Of a DNA stretch of 64,000 nucleotides, positions 15,158-24,349 are shown piece after piece (positions within the stretch are counted from its first letter, which is position 1; every line of letters starts with the position of its first letter). Below the pieces are notes generated by a model. It was not told the DNA's origin and made no database searches. It worked only from the letters and a program-made list of their open reading frames with translations. This DNA is from Bacteroides sedimenti. GTDB taxonomy: Bacteria > Bacteroidota > Bacteroidia > Bacteroidales > Bacteroidaceae. A program made the translations under genes and the position numbers. The DNA is taken from positions 2,728,001 to 2,792,000 of the forward strand of contig NZ_AP028055.1 of assembly GCF_040365225.1 (NCBI RefSeq). Reading direction: 5' to 3'.

Positions 15158-15889
15158 ATGCCATATAACGAAGAATTAGACATTACCCGAATTCCCAAAC
15201 ATATTGCCATCATTATGGACGGTAATGGCAGATGGGCAAAGCAACGTGGACACGAACGAAGTTTCGGACACCAAGCTGGAGCTCAGACCGTACATATTAT
15301 CGCAGAGGAAGCTGCAAAATTAGGAGTAAGATATCTTACTTTATATACCTTCTCTACAGAAAACTGGAACAGACCAGCTAATGAGGTAGCGGCTATCATG
15401 GCATTGCTATTTGATTCAATTGAGGAAGAGATATTTATGAAAAACAATATCAGCTTCAGAATTATTGGTGACATGGGTATGTTACCGGAAAATGTAAGAC
15501 ACAGCCTGCTTCAATGCATTGAAAGAACATCTGTCAATACCGGGATGTGTCTGGTGCTAGCATTAAGCTACTCTTCCAGATGGGAAATTACTGAAACGAC
15601 TAAACAGATAGCCCGCGAGGTTCAGCAAGGGAAATTATCAATAGATCATATTACTGAAGATTATATTTCTTCCCGGCTGACCACAAACTTCATGCCCGAT
15701 CCGGATCTTCTAATCCGCACAGGAGGTGAACTCCGCTTAAGCAACTATTTGCTATGGCAGGCTGCCTATTCTGAGTTATATTTCTGTGAAACCTTTTGGC
15801 CTGATTTCAGGGAGGAAGAGTTCCGGAAAGCAATCTATGAATTTCAAAAAAGAGAACGCCGTTTTGGCAAAACAAGTGAACAAATATAA
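15158..15889 (+). CDS. uppS: Isoprenyl transferase (undecaprenyl diphosphate synthase)
   Basis: Makes the C55 lipid carrier for peptidoglycan and surface glycans by adding isopentenyl units to farnesyl diphosphate. The catalytic aspartate segment IIMDGNGRWAKQRG is near residues 19-32, followed by LTLYTFSTENW, and the C-terminal signature RTGGELRLSNYLLWQ is present. Length 243 is normal. It sits between the DUF6089-like gene and bamA, in the typical Bacteroides envelope operon. Confidence 0.95.
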   Translation: MPYNEELDITRIPKHIAIIMDGNGRWAKQRGHERSFGHQAGAQTVHIIAEEAAKLGVRYLTLYTFSTENWNRPANEVAAIMALLFDSIEEEIFMKNNISFRIIGDMGMLPENVRHSLLQCIERTSVNTGMCLVLALSYSSRWEITETTKQIAREVQQGKLSIDHITEDYISSRLTTNFMPDPDLLIRTGGELRLSNYLLWQAAYSELYFCETFWPDFREEEFRKAIYEFQKRERRFGKTSEQI

Positions 15890-15899
15890 AATAAATAAA

Positions 15900-18530
15900 A
15901 TGCATTATCGTATTTCCCGAATACTACTATCAATTTGCCTGTGTTTATACGCATTCTCAGGCTACGCACAAGAAAAGAGCGATTCAGTTACTTCTGCAAA
16001 GCCAGTAATTGTGTATTCAGCTTCTCCCAAAAAATATGAAATCGGAGGAATTACCGTTTCCGGAGTTAAAGAACACGAGGATTACCTATTAATAGGCTTA
16101 TCTGGATTGGCAGTGGGACAGGTTGTATCTGTTCCAGGTGACGAAATTACGCAAGCTATTAGAAGATACATGAAGCATGGTCTTTTTTCAGATGTGAGCA
16201 TTACTGCCACTAAGATAGTAGATAATAGGGTTTACCTAAATATTGCCTTAAAGCAACGTCCTCGTATTTCTGAAATACATTATAACGGGATTAAAAAATC
16301 AGACAGAGAAGATTTGGAAGCCAAACTGGGGCTTGTAAAAGGGAGCCAGATTACTCCAAACCTGATTGACCGCGCTAAAATTTTAATCAAGAAGCACTTT
16401 GACGAAAAAGGGTTTAAGAATGCAGATATAGAAATCGTGCAAAGAGATGATGTCTCAGATGATAATAAAGTTATCGTAGATGTCAATATTGACAAGAAGG
16501 ACAAGGTTAAAGTTCATAAAATTACAATAGAAGGAAACAGCGCTATTTCAGATAAAAAGTTGAAGCGCGTAATGAAGAAAACGAATGAAAAGGGGAAACT
16601 AGTCAATCTTTTCAGAACCAAAAAGTTCGTAAACGAAAAATTCGAGGAGGATAAACAGCTTATTATAGACAAATACAATGAACTGGGATATCGAGACGCA
16701 CGCATTGTTACAGACAGCGTATCTCCATTCGATGATAAAACAGTTGATGTGTTTATCAAAGTTGAAGAAGGTGATAAATATTACCTCCGTAATATTAGCT
16801 GGGTAGGCAACAAATTATACCCTACAGAACAACTTAACTTTCTGTTAAGAATGAAGAAAGGGGATGTTTATAATCAAAAGTTATTGAATGAACGAATTAG
16901 TTCTGATCAAGACGCTATTGGTAATTTGTATTATAATAATGGATATCTTTTCTATCGCCTGGATCCCGTTGAAATAAATGTCGACAATGACTCTATCGAC
17001 CTTGAAATGAGGATATATGAAGGCCGTCAGGCAACAATCAACAAAATAAAGATCAACGGAAACGATCGTTTGTATGAAAACGTTATACGTCGTGAACTTC
17101 GTACAAAACCTGGACAATTGTTCAGCAAAGACGACCTTGAAAGATCCATGCGTGAGATTGCTCAGATGGGCCACTTTAATCCTGAAAATATCAAACCAGA
17201 CATCCAGCCTGATGAAATGAACGGGAGTGTAGACATCGCATATAATCTGGAATCTAAGGCAAACGACCAGGTAGAATTCTCTGCAGGTTGGGGACAAACC
17301 GGAGTTATAGGAAAGTTGAGTCTGAAATTTACCAACTTCTCACTAGCCAACTTACTGCATCCTGGAGAAAATTACAGAGGGATCCTTCCACAAGGAGACG
17401 GTCAGACTCTGACAATCAGTGGTCAAACCAATGGTTCTTACTATCAATCATACAGCGTCTCGTTCTTTGATCCATGGTTTGGAGGAAAACGTCCAAATTC
17501 ATTCTCCGTCTCGGCTTTCTATTCAAAGCAGACCGACATTAGCAGCCGCTATTATAACTCAGCTTATATGAACAACTACTATAATAGCCTTTATGGTGGT
17601 TATGGTGGATATGGCAGTTATGGTGGATATGGCAATTATGGCAACATGTCTGATTACTATGATCCGAACAAATCAATTCAGATGTACGGACTTTCGGTTG
17701 GTTGGGGAAAACGTTTGAGATGGCCGGATGATTACTTCACCATTTCTGCAGAACTCTCATATCAGAAATACATTTTGAAAGACTGGAGATATTTTCCGGT
17801 AACAAACGGAAACTGCAACAACATAAGCATGAAGTTGGCATTGGCTAGAAGCTCTTCTGACAACCCTATCTATCCTCGCCGTGGATCTGACTTCTCGTTG
17901 TCAGTTCAGTTCACTCCTCCTTATTCTCTATTTGATGGTGTAAATTACAAATCATACAACACCAGCAATCAGGATGACATGAACAAAATGCACAAATGGA
18001 TTGAATACCACAAGTGGAGTTTCAAATCAAAGACATATACCGCTCTTACAGATGGAGCAAAATGCCCGGTACTTATGACCAGAGCCGATTTTGGTTTCTT
18101 AGGACATTATGACAGATATAAAAAATCGCCTTTTGAGACATATGACATGGGAGGTGATGGTATGACAGGATATTCATCTTACGCTACTGAAAGTGTTGCA
18201 TTACGTGGATATGAAAACAACTCACTTACTCCGACTGGATATGCAGGTTATGCTTACACTCGTTTAGGCATTGAGTTGAGATATCCGTTGATGCTTGAAT
18301 CTTCAACCAGTATTTATGCGTTAGGGTTTGTAGAAGCAGGTAATGCTTGGCATGATTTGAAAAACTATAATCCGTTCGACCTGAAGCGTTCAGCTGGTGT
18401 CGGAGTACGTATCTTCCTGCCAATGATTGGTATGATGGGTATTGACTGGGGTTACGGTTTCGATAAGGTATTTGGTTCTAAACAATATGGCGGAAGTCAG
18501 TTCCACTTTATTTTAGGACAGGAATTCTAA
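15900..18530 (+). CDS. bamA: Outer membrane protein assembly factor BamA
   Basis: Central component of the BAM complex, inserting beta-barrel proteins into the outer membrane. An in-frame ATG at 15786 lies inside uppS; the ATG at 15900 is chosen because it opens directly into a signal peptide (MHYRISRILLSICLCLYAFSGYAQ), giving 876 residues. Five POTRA-like repeats span about 45-450 (for example VHKITIEGNSAISDKKL and INKIKINGNDRLYENVI), then the barrel with the lid motif ALRGYENNS near 780. A surface-loop insertion at about 555-590 is very rich in Tyr and Gly (GGYGGYGSYGGYG). The protein ends in aromatic Phe (GQEF), as barrels do. Confidence 0.95.
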   Translation: MHYRISRILLSICLCLYAFSGYAQEKSDSVTSAKPVIVYSASPKKYEIGGITVSGVKEHEDYLLIGLSGLAVGQVVSVPGDEITQAIRRYMKHGLFSDVSITATKIVDNRVYLNIALKQRPRISEIHYNGIKKSDREDLEAKLGLVKGSQITPNLIDRAKILIKKHFDEKGFKNADIEIVQRDDVSDDNKVIVDVNIDKKDKVKVHKITIEGNSAISDKKLKRVMKKTNEKGKLVNLFRTKKFVNEKFEEDKQLIIDKYNELGYRDARIVTDSVSPFDDKTVDVFIKVEEGDKYYLRNISWVGNKLYPTEQLNFLLRMKKGDVYNQKLLNERISSDQDAIGNLYYNNGYLFYRLDPVEINVDNDSIDLEMRIYEGRQATINKIKINGNDRLYENVIRRELRTKPGQLFSKDDLERSMREIAQMGHFNPENIKPDIQPDEMNGSVDIAYNLESKANDQVEFSAGWGQTGVIGKLSLKFTNFSLANLLHPGENYRGILPQGDGQTLTISGQTNGSYYQSYSVSFFDPWFGGKRPNSFSVSAFYSKQTDISSRYYNSAYMNNYYNSLYGGYGGYGSYGGYGNYGNMSDYYDPNKSIQMYGLSVGWGKRLRWPDDYFTISAELSYQKYILKDWRYFPVTNGNCNNISMKLALARSSSDNPIYPRRGSDFSLSVQFTPPYSLFDGVNYKSYNTSNQDDMNKMHKWIEYHKWSFKSKTYTALTDGAKCPVLMTRADFGFLGHYDRYKKSPFETYDMGGDGMTGYSSYATESVALRGYENNSLTPTGYAGYAYTRLGIELRYPLMLESSTSIYALGFVEAGNAWHDLKNYNPFDLKRSAGVGVRIFLPMIGMMGIDWGYGFDKVFGSKQYGGSQFHFILGQEF
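17590..17643 (+). repeat. Short tandem repeat in bamA encoding a Tyr/Gly loop
   Basis: The units TATGGTGGATATGGC and TATGGTGGTTATGG recur with small changes, encoding GYGGYGSYGGYGNYG. Such repeats can change length by slippage in multiples of three without breaking the frame. Confidence 0.7.
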
Positions 18531-18553
18531 ATATAAACTTAATACGAAGAGTT

Positions 18554-19069
18554 ATGAAAAAGTCTATTCTTTTATCAGTGTTGTTATTCGCCTTTTCATT
18601 GGCGGCAAGCGCACAAAGGTTTGCTTTGATTGACATGGAATATATCCTGAAAAATATCCCAGCTTATGAAAGAGCGAACGAACAATTGAACCAAATTTCA
18701 AAAAGATGGCAAAGTGAAGTCGAGACTTTATCTAAAGAGGCTGAAACACTATACAAAAACTATCAATCGGAAGCTGTTTTCCTTTCTGAAGAACAAAAGA
18801 AAAAGAAAGAAAGTGAGATTGTAGAAAAAGAAAAAACCGCTGGCGAGCTGAAGCGCAAATATTTTGGTCCGGAAGGAGAACTTTACAAGAAGCGCGAAAG
18901 CCTTATTAAACCTATTCAGGATGAAATCTATAATGCCGTAAAAAGTATAGCCGAAACAAAAGGATATGCAGCAATAATAGACAGAGCATCAGCAACAAGT
19001 ATTATTTTTGCTTCGCCGCAAATAGACATAAGTAATGAAGTTCTGACAAAATTAGGATATTCAAATTAA
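18554..19069 (+). CDS. Skp/OmpH family periplasmic chaperone (first copy)
   Basis: 171 residues with a cleaved signal peptide (MKKSILLSVLLFAFSLAASAQ). The long helical arm at about 45-105 is rich in Lys and Glu (EEQKKKKESEIVEKEKTAGE), forming the coiled-coil tentacle of Skp, which holds unfolded outer-membrane proteins for BamA. It starts 23 bases after bamA. The conserved N-terminal RFALIDMEYILKNIP and the C-terminal strand IIFASPQIDIS match OmpH. Confidence 0.9.
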   Translation: MKKSILLSVLLFAFSLAASAQRFALIDMEYILKNIPAYERANEQLNQISKRWQSEVETLSKEAETLYKNYQSEAVFLSEEQKKKKESEIVEKEKTAGELKRKYFGPEGELYKKRESLIKPIQDEIYNAVKSIAETKGYAAIIDRASATSIIFASPQIDISNEVLTKLGYSN

Positions 19070-19074
19070 TTTCA

Positions 19075-19082
19075 TACATTTG
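19075..19082 (+). promoter_or_regulatory. -7-like element before the second skp/ompH
   Basis: TACATTTG in the 60-base gap between the two chaperone genes fits TAnnTTTG, so the second copy may also be transcribed on its own. No -33 match is seen. Confidence 0.4.
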
Positions 19083-19129
19083 CATCCATTATATAAACTA
19101 AATTGTAATCATTAATAAAAAATAAAATT

Positions 19130-19642
19130 ATGCTTAAAAAAATTGCTTTAGTACTATTGTTCGCACTCCCTGTGGGAGCATTCGCCCAGACATTTAAGTT
19201 CGGACATATGAAATTCTCTGAAATTGTAACTGTAATGCCGGAATATATCAAGGCACAGTCAGACTTACAAGCTCTACAGAAACAATACGCCAGTGAAATT
19301 AAAAGAACGCAAGATGAATTTAATAAGAAATATGCAGAATTTATAGCTGCAAAAGACACCCTTCCACAAAATATCTCTGAGAGAAGACAAAAGGAACTGC
19401 AGGATATGGCTCAAAGAGGACAGGAATATGAGCAGGAAGCTCAAGCACAGCTACAAAAAGCTCAGGAAGAAAAAACAGCTCCAATCTTTAAAAAACTGGA
19501 AGATGCTATTACTGCTGTAGGACAAGCTGAAGGATTTACTTACATTTTCGATGTAAGCAACAAAACAATTATTCCTTTTGTTAATGAAAAAACAAGTATT
19601 GATGCAACTCCAGCAATCAAAGCAAAATTGGGAATTAAGTAA
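19130..19642 (+). CDS. Skp/OmpH family periplasmic chaperone (second copy)
   Basis: 170 residues, signal peptide MLKKIALVLLFALPVGAFAQ. The coiled-coil arm is richer in Gln and Ala than in the first copy (EQEAQAQLQKAQEEK). The conserved core reads FGHMKFSEIVTVMPEY and, at the end, IIPFVNEKTSIDATPAIKAK. The two paralogues are clearly diverged, suggesting different client preferences rather than a recent duplication. A terminator follows. Confidence 0.9.
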   Translation: MLKKIALVLLFALPVGAFAQTFKFGHMKFSEIVTVMPEYIKAQSDLQALQKQYASEIKRTQDEFNKKYAEFIAAKDTLPQNISERRQKELQDMAQRGQEYEQEAQAQLQKAQEEKTAPIFKKLEDAITAVGQAEGFTYIFDVSNKTIIPFVNEKTSIDATPAIKAKLGIK

Positions 19643-19670
19643 TTGTTCATTGATTAATTGATATCACATA

Positions 19671-19701
19671 AGAAAGGATGATAATGCTATCATCCTTTTC
19701 T
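19671..19701 (+). terminator. Terminator after the bamA-skp genes
   Basis: AGAAAGGATGATA pairs with TATCATCCTTTTCT across the loop ATGC; a weak T-rich tail follows. It separates the outer-membrane assembly genes from murI. Confidence 0.7.
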
Positions 19702-19721
19702 ATTATATATACCTCAGTTAA

Positions 19722-20564
19722 ATGAAAAAAGAATTATCAAAAAAAGCAGGTGCAATAGGGATTTTCGATTCCGGATATGGCGGACTTACCATTTTGAATC
19801 AGATAAAAAACTCAATGCCAGAATACGATTATATCTATTTAGGTGATAATGCACGGACACCTTACGGCACACGTTCATTTGAAATTGTTTATGAATTTAC
19901 TCTGCAAGCTGTCACCAAGCTTTTTGAAATGGGGTGCCATCTTGTAATTCTTGCCTGCAATACAGCCTCAGCGAAAGCATTGCGAAGCATTCAAATCAAT
20001 GATTTACCAAGCATTGATCCAAACCGTAGGGTGTTGGGAGTAATTCGTCCAACCGTAGAGTGCATCGGAGATATCACCCACTCAAGGCATGTCGGCATCC
20101 TGGCGACTACCGGAACCATCAACTCCTGCTCTTATCCACTCGAAATCCACAAGCTTTATCCAGAGATTACCGTTAGTGGAGAAGCATGCCCTATGTGGGT
20201 CCCTTTGGTCGAAAACAATGAATACAACTCACCCGGAGCTGATTATTTTGTAAAAAAACACATTGATAGCCTGCTAAACAAAGACCCTGAGATAGATACG
20301 GTTATTCTGGGGTGCACTCACTATCCATTACTTTTATCTAAAATTAAGCAATATCTCCCCGAGGATATAACAATTGTTTCTCAGGGAGAATATGTGGCAC
20401 AGAGTTTATGGAATTATCTGAAACGGCATCCAGAGATGGATAAGCTCTGCACCAAAAACAGTACATGTAAATTTTTAACCACAGAATCAGAAACTAAGTT
20501 TTCAGAATCTGCGTCAATATTTCTCAATCAGAAAATAGATGTTGAAAGAGTTATTATTGAATAA
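19722..20564 (+). CDS. murI: Glutamate racemase
   Basis: Provides D-glutamate for peptidoglycan. The two catalytic cysteines are visible: C79 in VILACNTASA and C198 in VILGCTHYPLL. The N-terminal GIFDSGYGGLTIL and YLGDNARTPYG blocks are typical. Full length (280 residues). It lies behind the terminator of the skp genes, so it probably has its own promoter, which I could not identify. Confidence 0.95.
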   Translation: MKKELSKKAGAIGIFDSGYGGLTILNQIKNSMPEYDYIYLGDNARTPYGTRSFEIVYEFTLQAVTKLFEMGCHLVILACNTASAKALRSIQINDLPSIDPNRRVLGVIRPTVECIGDITHSRHVGILATTGTINSCSYPLEIHKLYPEITVSGEACPMWVPLVENNEYNSPGADYFVKKHIDSLLNKDPEIDTVILGCTHYPLLLSKIKQYLPEDITIVSQGEYVAQSLWNYLKRHPEMDKLCTKNSTCKFLTTESETKFSESASIFLNQKIDVERVIIE

Positions 20565-20636
20565 TTTATATTTATAACTGATAAATATTTATTAAAAACA
20601 GATAAATGTCCGATAAAACTTAATTTGAAAATATTT

Positions 20637-20669
20637 TTTTGCTTTAATGATATATTAACCATATCTTTG
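20637..20669 (+). promoter_or_regulatory. Promoter of the 686-aa secreted protein gene
   Basis: TTTTG (20637-20641) and TATCTTTG (20662-20669) are 20 bases apart, a good Bacteroides -33/-7 pair. The leader to the ATG at 20699 is about 25 bases. Confidence 0.75.
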
Positions 20670-20698
20670 ATTTTTGTTAATCTTATAATTAAGAAGAT

Positions 20699-22759
20699 AT
20701 GGTACTTAGAAAAAAACAAAAGCCAAGCTTAGCCTTGACTGTAGCACTATTCTCCTTATTATTCATAAATAGCAACGTATGCTATAGTGATACAGTAGTC
20801 CCCAAATTAAGTAATGGTAACAGCAGTGGCTGGTCACTTAACAACATGACACAAGAATCGGACTGTTGGTCGATGAAAACCATTGAAGCCTCAGCAGAGA
20901 CAGAGCAATATTACGATTTTGATGTTTTCAGCAGCATAAAAATCGAAGCGGTTACCAGAACCTATTTTTCATTTACCAATTGTACCACAAGGCTTGAAAT
21001 CTCTACTGATGGAATAAACTGGAATCCAATTGCGACATTTGAACATAGCATAAAAAATAGTACTGGAAAGACCTTCACAATAACTACAACCTTGCCTTAT
21101 AAACAAGCCAAACTAAGGTTAATTGCTACAAATGCAAATATCACATTAGGTTGGCCCAAGCTCGTTAGTCTTGAGATTACCGGAATTCCCAAATTCATCC
21201 CAACACCCACAGGAAAAGAAGGGGTTGATATTACAAACAATTCATTTACCTGTCAGTGGAATCATTGTAATAATGCAACTTACTATGAAGTCGATCTTTA
21301 TCGAGTGTTTCCAGGAAAAAAGGAAAAAATGTTATTAGAAGAAGATTTCAGAAACCAAACTACCAGCTCAACTGGGACAATGGATAACGAACTTTCTACA
21401 TATCTACCTAAATGGAATGGAAGTAATGTCTATTTTGTACATAAGAACATTGAGAACCTGAAATATCTGAAAATAGGTAGAAGCAATGCAACCGGTTTTA
21501 TTGCAACCCCTCCTTTGAACCTTTCGGGGAATGGAGGAGAGTTTAAGCTGAGTTTTGATATTGGTTCTTCAAGCAAAATCGTCTCTTCAAAGATAAATCT
21601 CTATATCAATAACAGATTGACACAAATTGTCACAGCAGGAATAACAAACGAATTGCCGACACAACGGTTTACTCTTCCCTTCTTGGGAGGAACCGAGAAA
21701 TGCATAATAAAGTTTGAAGGAGCTGTAAAGTCAGACCCAGGTTTTCTAATAGACAACATTACTATTACCCAACTTCTAGATGGGGTAGAAACATCTCTCC
21801 CAGGATATCCGATCATTGTAAAAGACACTATTTATTCAATTACAGATTTTGCACCAAATACAACCTATTATTATACTGTCAAAGCTTCAAATGGATATAT
21901 AACAACCAACAAATCTGAACCAACAAGTATTAAAACTCTTTCCGGTGAACAAATCACAATTGATTCAGATACAGAAAAGACTTTCCAGGATGAAACCATT
22001 GAAGGGGATTTATGTATCAAAGAAGGAGCAATTGTCAGAGGAAAGGTAACAGTAAAAGGAGAAGTATCTTACTTATGTAGATTAACTACTGGAAAATGGC
22101 ACAGTTTTTCTCTTCCGTTTATACCTCGAATTGTAGGCGGATATATTGAAGGAAAGAGGTATGCTCTGAGAACCAACTACGATTATCAGCTAAAAAGCTA
22201 CCAAAACGGGGGTTTCACAAATACTGAATTGGGTGAAAGAGGGTATATCATTAAAGTCTCTCCTCATATAGACAATGGTGAACTATTCTTCTTTTCTAAT
22301 AAAGGGATAACATTAAACGAAACAACATCAATCAATATGATTGAAGAGGGTTATTCACATTTGCCAAATCCGTATACATTTAGTATCAATCCCAGAGATT
22401 TAGCATTAGGAGACAAATTCTATTGTCTAAAAGATAATAAATACGTTGAAACAACTAATGAACTTCCTCCATTTCAATCTGTCATCGTATACAAAGAATC
22501 AAAAGTCACCCGGCCATTAAACGCAATCACAATTGAGTCAGGAATCACCGATTTACCCATCGATGAAAATACTATTCCAAAGATTTGGAAAGAAGGAAAT
22601 TTTTTACGGATAAAAAGTTCTAAAGAATCCATCACTATCTATACAAGTAAGGGAGAAATAATCTACAATGGGATTGTTAATGAATCTGATCTGATTCCTC
22701 TCCCTAAGGGGCTTTATTTGGTTAAGATAAAAGATTTTACATCAAAAATAACCTTTTAA
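20699..22759 (+). CDS. Secreted multi-domain protein with fibronectin-III-like parts and a sorting-like C-terminus
   Basis: 686 residues with a signal peptide (LALTVALFSLLFINSNVCYS). I do not recognise the whole protein. Two fibronectin-III-like segments are visible: FTCQWNHCNNATYYEVDLY near 180 and FAPNTTYYYTVKASNGY near 385. Between them lies a jelly-roll-like region (GEFKLSFDIGSSSKI). The last about 70 residues (SKESITIYTSKGEIIYNG, then LPKGLYLVKIKD) look like the T9SS type A C-terminal domain of surface proteins. The following 79-residue gene starts 19 bases later and probably belongs with it. Adhesin or surface structural role is a guess. Confidence 0.6.
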   Translation: MVLRKKQKPSLALTVALFSLLFINSNVCYSDTVVPKLSNGNSSGWSLNNMTQESDCWSMKTIEASAETEQYYDFDVFSSIKIEAVTRTYFSFTNCTTRLEISTDGINWNPIATFEHSIKNSTGKTFTITTTLPYKQAKLRLIATNANITLGWPKLVSLEITGIPKFIPTPTGKEGVDITNNSFTCQWNHCNNATYYEVDLYRVFPGKKEKMLLEEDFRNQTTSSTGTMDNELSTYLPKWNGSNVYFVHKNIENLKYLKIGRSNATGFIATPPLNLSGNGGEFKLSFDIGSSSKIVSSKINLYINNRLTQIVTAGITNELPTQRFTLPFLGGTEKCIIKFEGAVKSDPGFLIDNITITQLLDGVETSLPGYPIIVKDTIYSITDFAPNTTYYYTVKASNGYITTNKSEPTSIKTLSGEQITIDSDTEKTFQDETIEGDLCIKEGAIVRGKVTVKGEVSYLCRLTTGKWHSFSLPFIPRIVGGYIEGKRYALRTNYDYQLKSYQNGGFTNTELGERGYIIKVSPHIDNGELFFFSNKGITLNETTSINMIEEGYSHLPNPYTFSINPRDLALGDKFYCLKDNKYVETTNELPPFQSVIVYKESKVTRPLNAITIESGITDLPIDENTIPKIWKEGNFLRIKSSKESITIYTSKGEIIYNGIVNESDLIPLPKGLYLVKIKDFTSKITF

Positions 22760-22778
22760 CTTTTTAATTAAATTAATT

Positions 22779-23018
22779 ATGAAAAAAACATTAATTAGCT
22801 TGATTACTTGCATACTTCTGTCTGCAGGTGGTAGTACTGCATCTGCAGCTTTCGAGTTCGGCGAATCATTTAGTCTTTACTCAAACAGTTCACCTATGGA
22901 AGATGATTCTGCAGATGATTTAGATCCGGTTCCTATTGGAGATGCAACAGGAGTTCTGATATTTTTAGCTGGTGTTTATGCTTACAGAATTTATTCCAGA
23001 AAGAAAAAAGCAACCTAA
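22779..23018 (+). CDS. Tiny exported protein with a PxGD-transmembrane-basic tail
   Basis: 79 residues: signal peptide (to about residue 23, SAGGSTASA), a short acidic Ser-rich middle (MEDDSADDLDPV), then PIGDATGVLIFLAGVYAYRI followed by YSRKKKAT. The C-terminus is tripartite (a short motif, a membrane helix, a basic cluster), resembling protein-sorting tails such as PEP-CTERM/PID-CTERM. The mature exported part would be only about 30 residues. It is next to the 686-residue secreted protein. No matching sortase-like protease is in the window. Confidence 0.6.
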   Translation: MKKTLISLITCILLSAGGSTASAAFEFGESFSLYSNSSPMEDDSADDLDPVPIGDATGVLIFLAGVYAYRIYSRKKKAT

Positions 23019-23030
23019 GATTCTTAACAG

Positions 23031-23075
23031 CAGGCGTATTTAGATAAGTTGAACACATTCAGATACGCCTGTTTA
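23031..23075 (+). terminator. Hairpin between converging genes
   Basis: CAGGCGTAT (23031-23039) pairs with ATACGCCTG (23063-23071), then GTTTATC follows. The T-run is weak. It lies between the small exported protein gene and the converging permease gene. Confidence 0.5.
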
Positions 23076-23112
23076 TCTGAATTCTCGGTTCGCAAAAGAA
23101 CCAAACAGGGAA

Positions 23113-24345
23113 TTATTTCAGCAACAGTCGCTTACTCAGATAACGAACAGGATACCAGACAGATAAGAATCCCACTACAAGGACAGTAAAGAAGATTATC
23201 ACAATATCTAATGGCCTGACACTTACCGGGTATGCATCGACAACAAATTCTCCTTGGGTTTGTCCTAAAGAGATCAATCCAAATTTTTGTTGCAGAAAAC
23301 AAAGAATTAATCCGAGAATAATGCCAATAATAGCTCCAATCATGGAAATCATCCGCCCTTCGAAAAGGAAGATCCGTGCAATCAGCTTATCATCGGCTCC
23401 AAGATTACGCAATGTTGCCACATCTTTCTTCTTATCAATAATGAGCATGGAGAGTGAACCAATTACATTAAAACAGGCGATCATCAGAATGAATGTGAGA
23501 AAAATATAGGAGATGAGCTTCTCTATTTCCATAATTCGAAATACATCAGCCTGTTGTTCGTACCTGTCTTTCACCACAAAAGATTCTCCAAGAATCTCTT
23601 TAATCCTGGATTTTACTTTATCTACGTCGGCTCCTGGCGTTAATTTCAGCTCGACAGCAGATGCCTCAGTTGTATAATTAAAAAGTCTTCTGGCAAATTC
23701 AAGTGAAGCCAAGATATAAGAGCCATCATACTTTTGCTGCTTCACAATAAACACCACGCCAGGTGAATAAAGATACTGAACGTTGAATGCAGAAGCAGGG
23801 TTGGCAAGATTAAGCTTTGCATTACGCTTTGGAGCATAAACTTCCAGTGGGTCGACAAACTGCACTCCTGAACTAAGCTTAGAAACTAGTTCGGCTCCCA
23901 TTACACAATAATCAACAATTGAATCGTGAAGTATAAACCGTCCGTTACCATATAGAATGCTATCAATCCGGGTCAGTTTTTCAAAGTTATCCTGCACCCC
24001 TTTAATAACAGCCATGGCTTGACGTCCTTTATACTGAACCATTGCATTCTCCTCAAGTGTTTCAGTGAACACTGCCACCTCTTTCAATGAGCGCACCTGT
24101 TGAATTCTGCTATCATTCGTATCAAAAACCTTTCCCTGTGCCACCGTAATCTTGATTTCCGGATCGAAAGCCGTAAAAAAGGTGGCCACCATATCCTGAA
24201 AACCGTTAAATACCGAAAGAGTACATACGAGTGCAAGTGTAGCAAGAGCAACCCCACAAACAGATATTGCAGAGATAATGTTGATTGCGTTATGAGACTT
24301 CTTTGAGAAGAGGTAACGTTTGGCTATGTAGACAGGGAAATTCAC
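23113..24345 (-). CDS. FtsX-like ABC transporter permease (LolC/LolE type)
   Basis: 410-residue inner-membrane permease resembling the lipoprotein-releasing proteins LolC/LolE. A cytoplasmic N-terminus (MNFPVYIAKRYLF), a first membrane helix near 20-50, a large periplasmic domain (about 50-265), then three helices in the FtsX domain (LISYIFLTFILMIACFNVIGSLSML, MISMIGAIIGIILGLIL and IVIIFFTVLVVGFLSVW). No ATPase subunit is adjacent. Last gene of the aroQ-pyk-methyltransferase-rbfA unit, 4 bases after rbfA. Confidence 0.85.
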   Translation of the reverse strand: MNFPVYIAKRYLFSKKSHNAINIISAISVCGVALATLALVCTLSVFNGFQDMVATFFTAFDPEIKITVAQGKVFDTNDSRIQQVRSLKEVAVFTETLEENAMVQYKGRQAMAVIKGVQDNFEKLTRIDSILYGNGRFILHDSIVDYCVMGAELVSKLSSGVQFVDPLEVYAPKRNAKLNLANPASAFNVQYLYSPGVVFIVKQQKYDGSYILASLEFARRLFNYTTEASAVELKLTPGADVDKVKSRIKEILGESFVVKDRYEQQADVFRIMEIEKLISYIFLTFILMIACFNVIGSLSMLIIDKKKDVATLRNLGADDKLIARIFLFEGRMISMIGAIIGIILGLILCFLQQKFGLISLGQTQGEFVVDAYPVSVRPLDIVIIFFTVLVVGFLSVWYPVRYLSKRLLLK

Positions 24346-24349
24346 AATC

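Noticed and set aside
15786..15899. Upstream in-frame start for bamA inside uppS
   Set aside because: The added residues do not resemble a signal peptide, whereas the ATG at 15900 opens directly into one.
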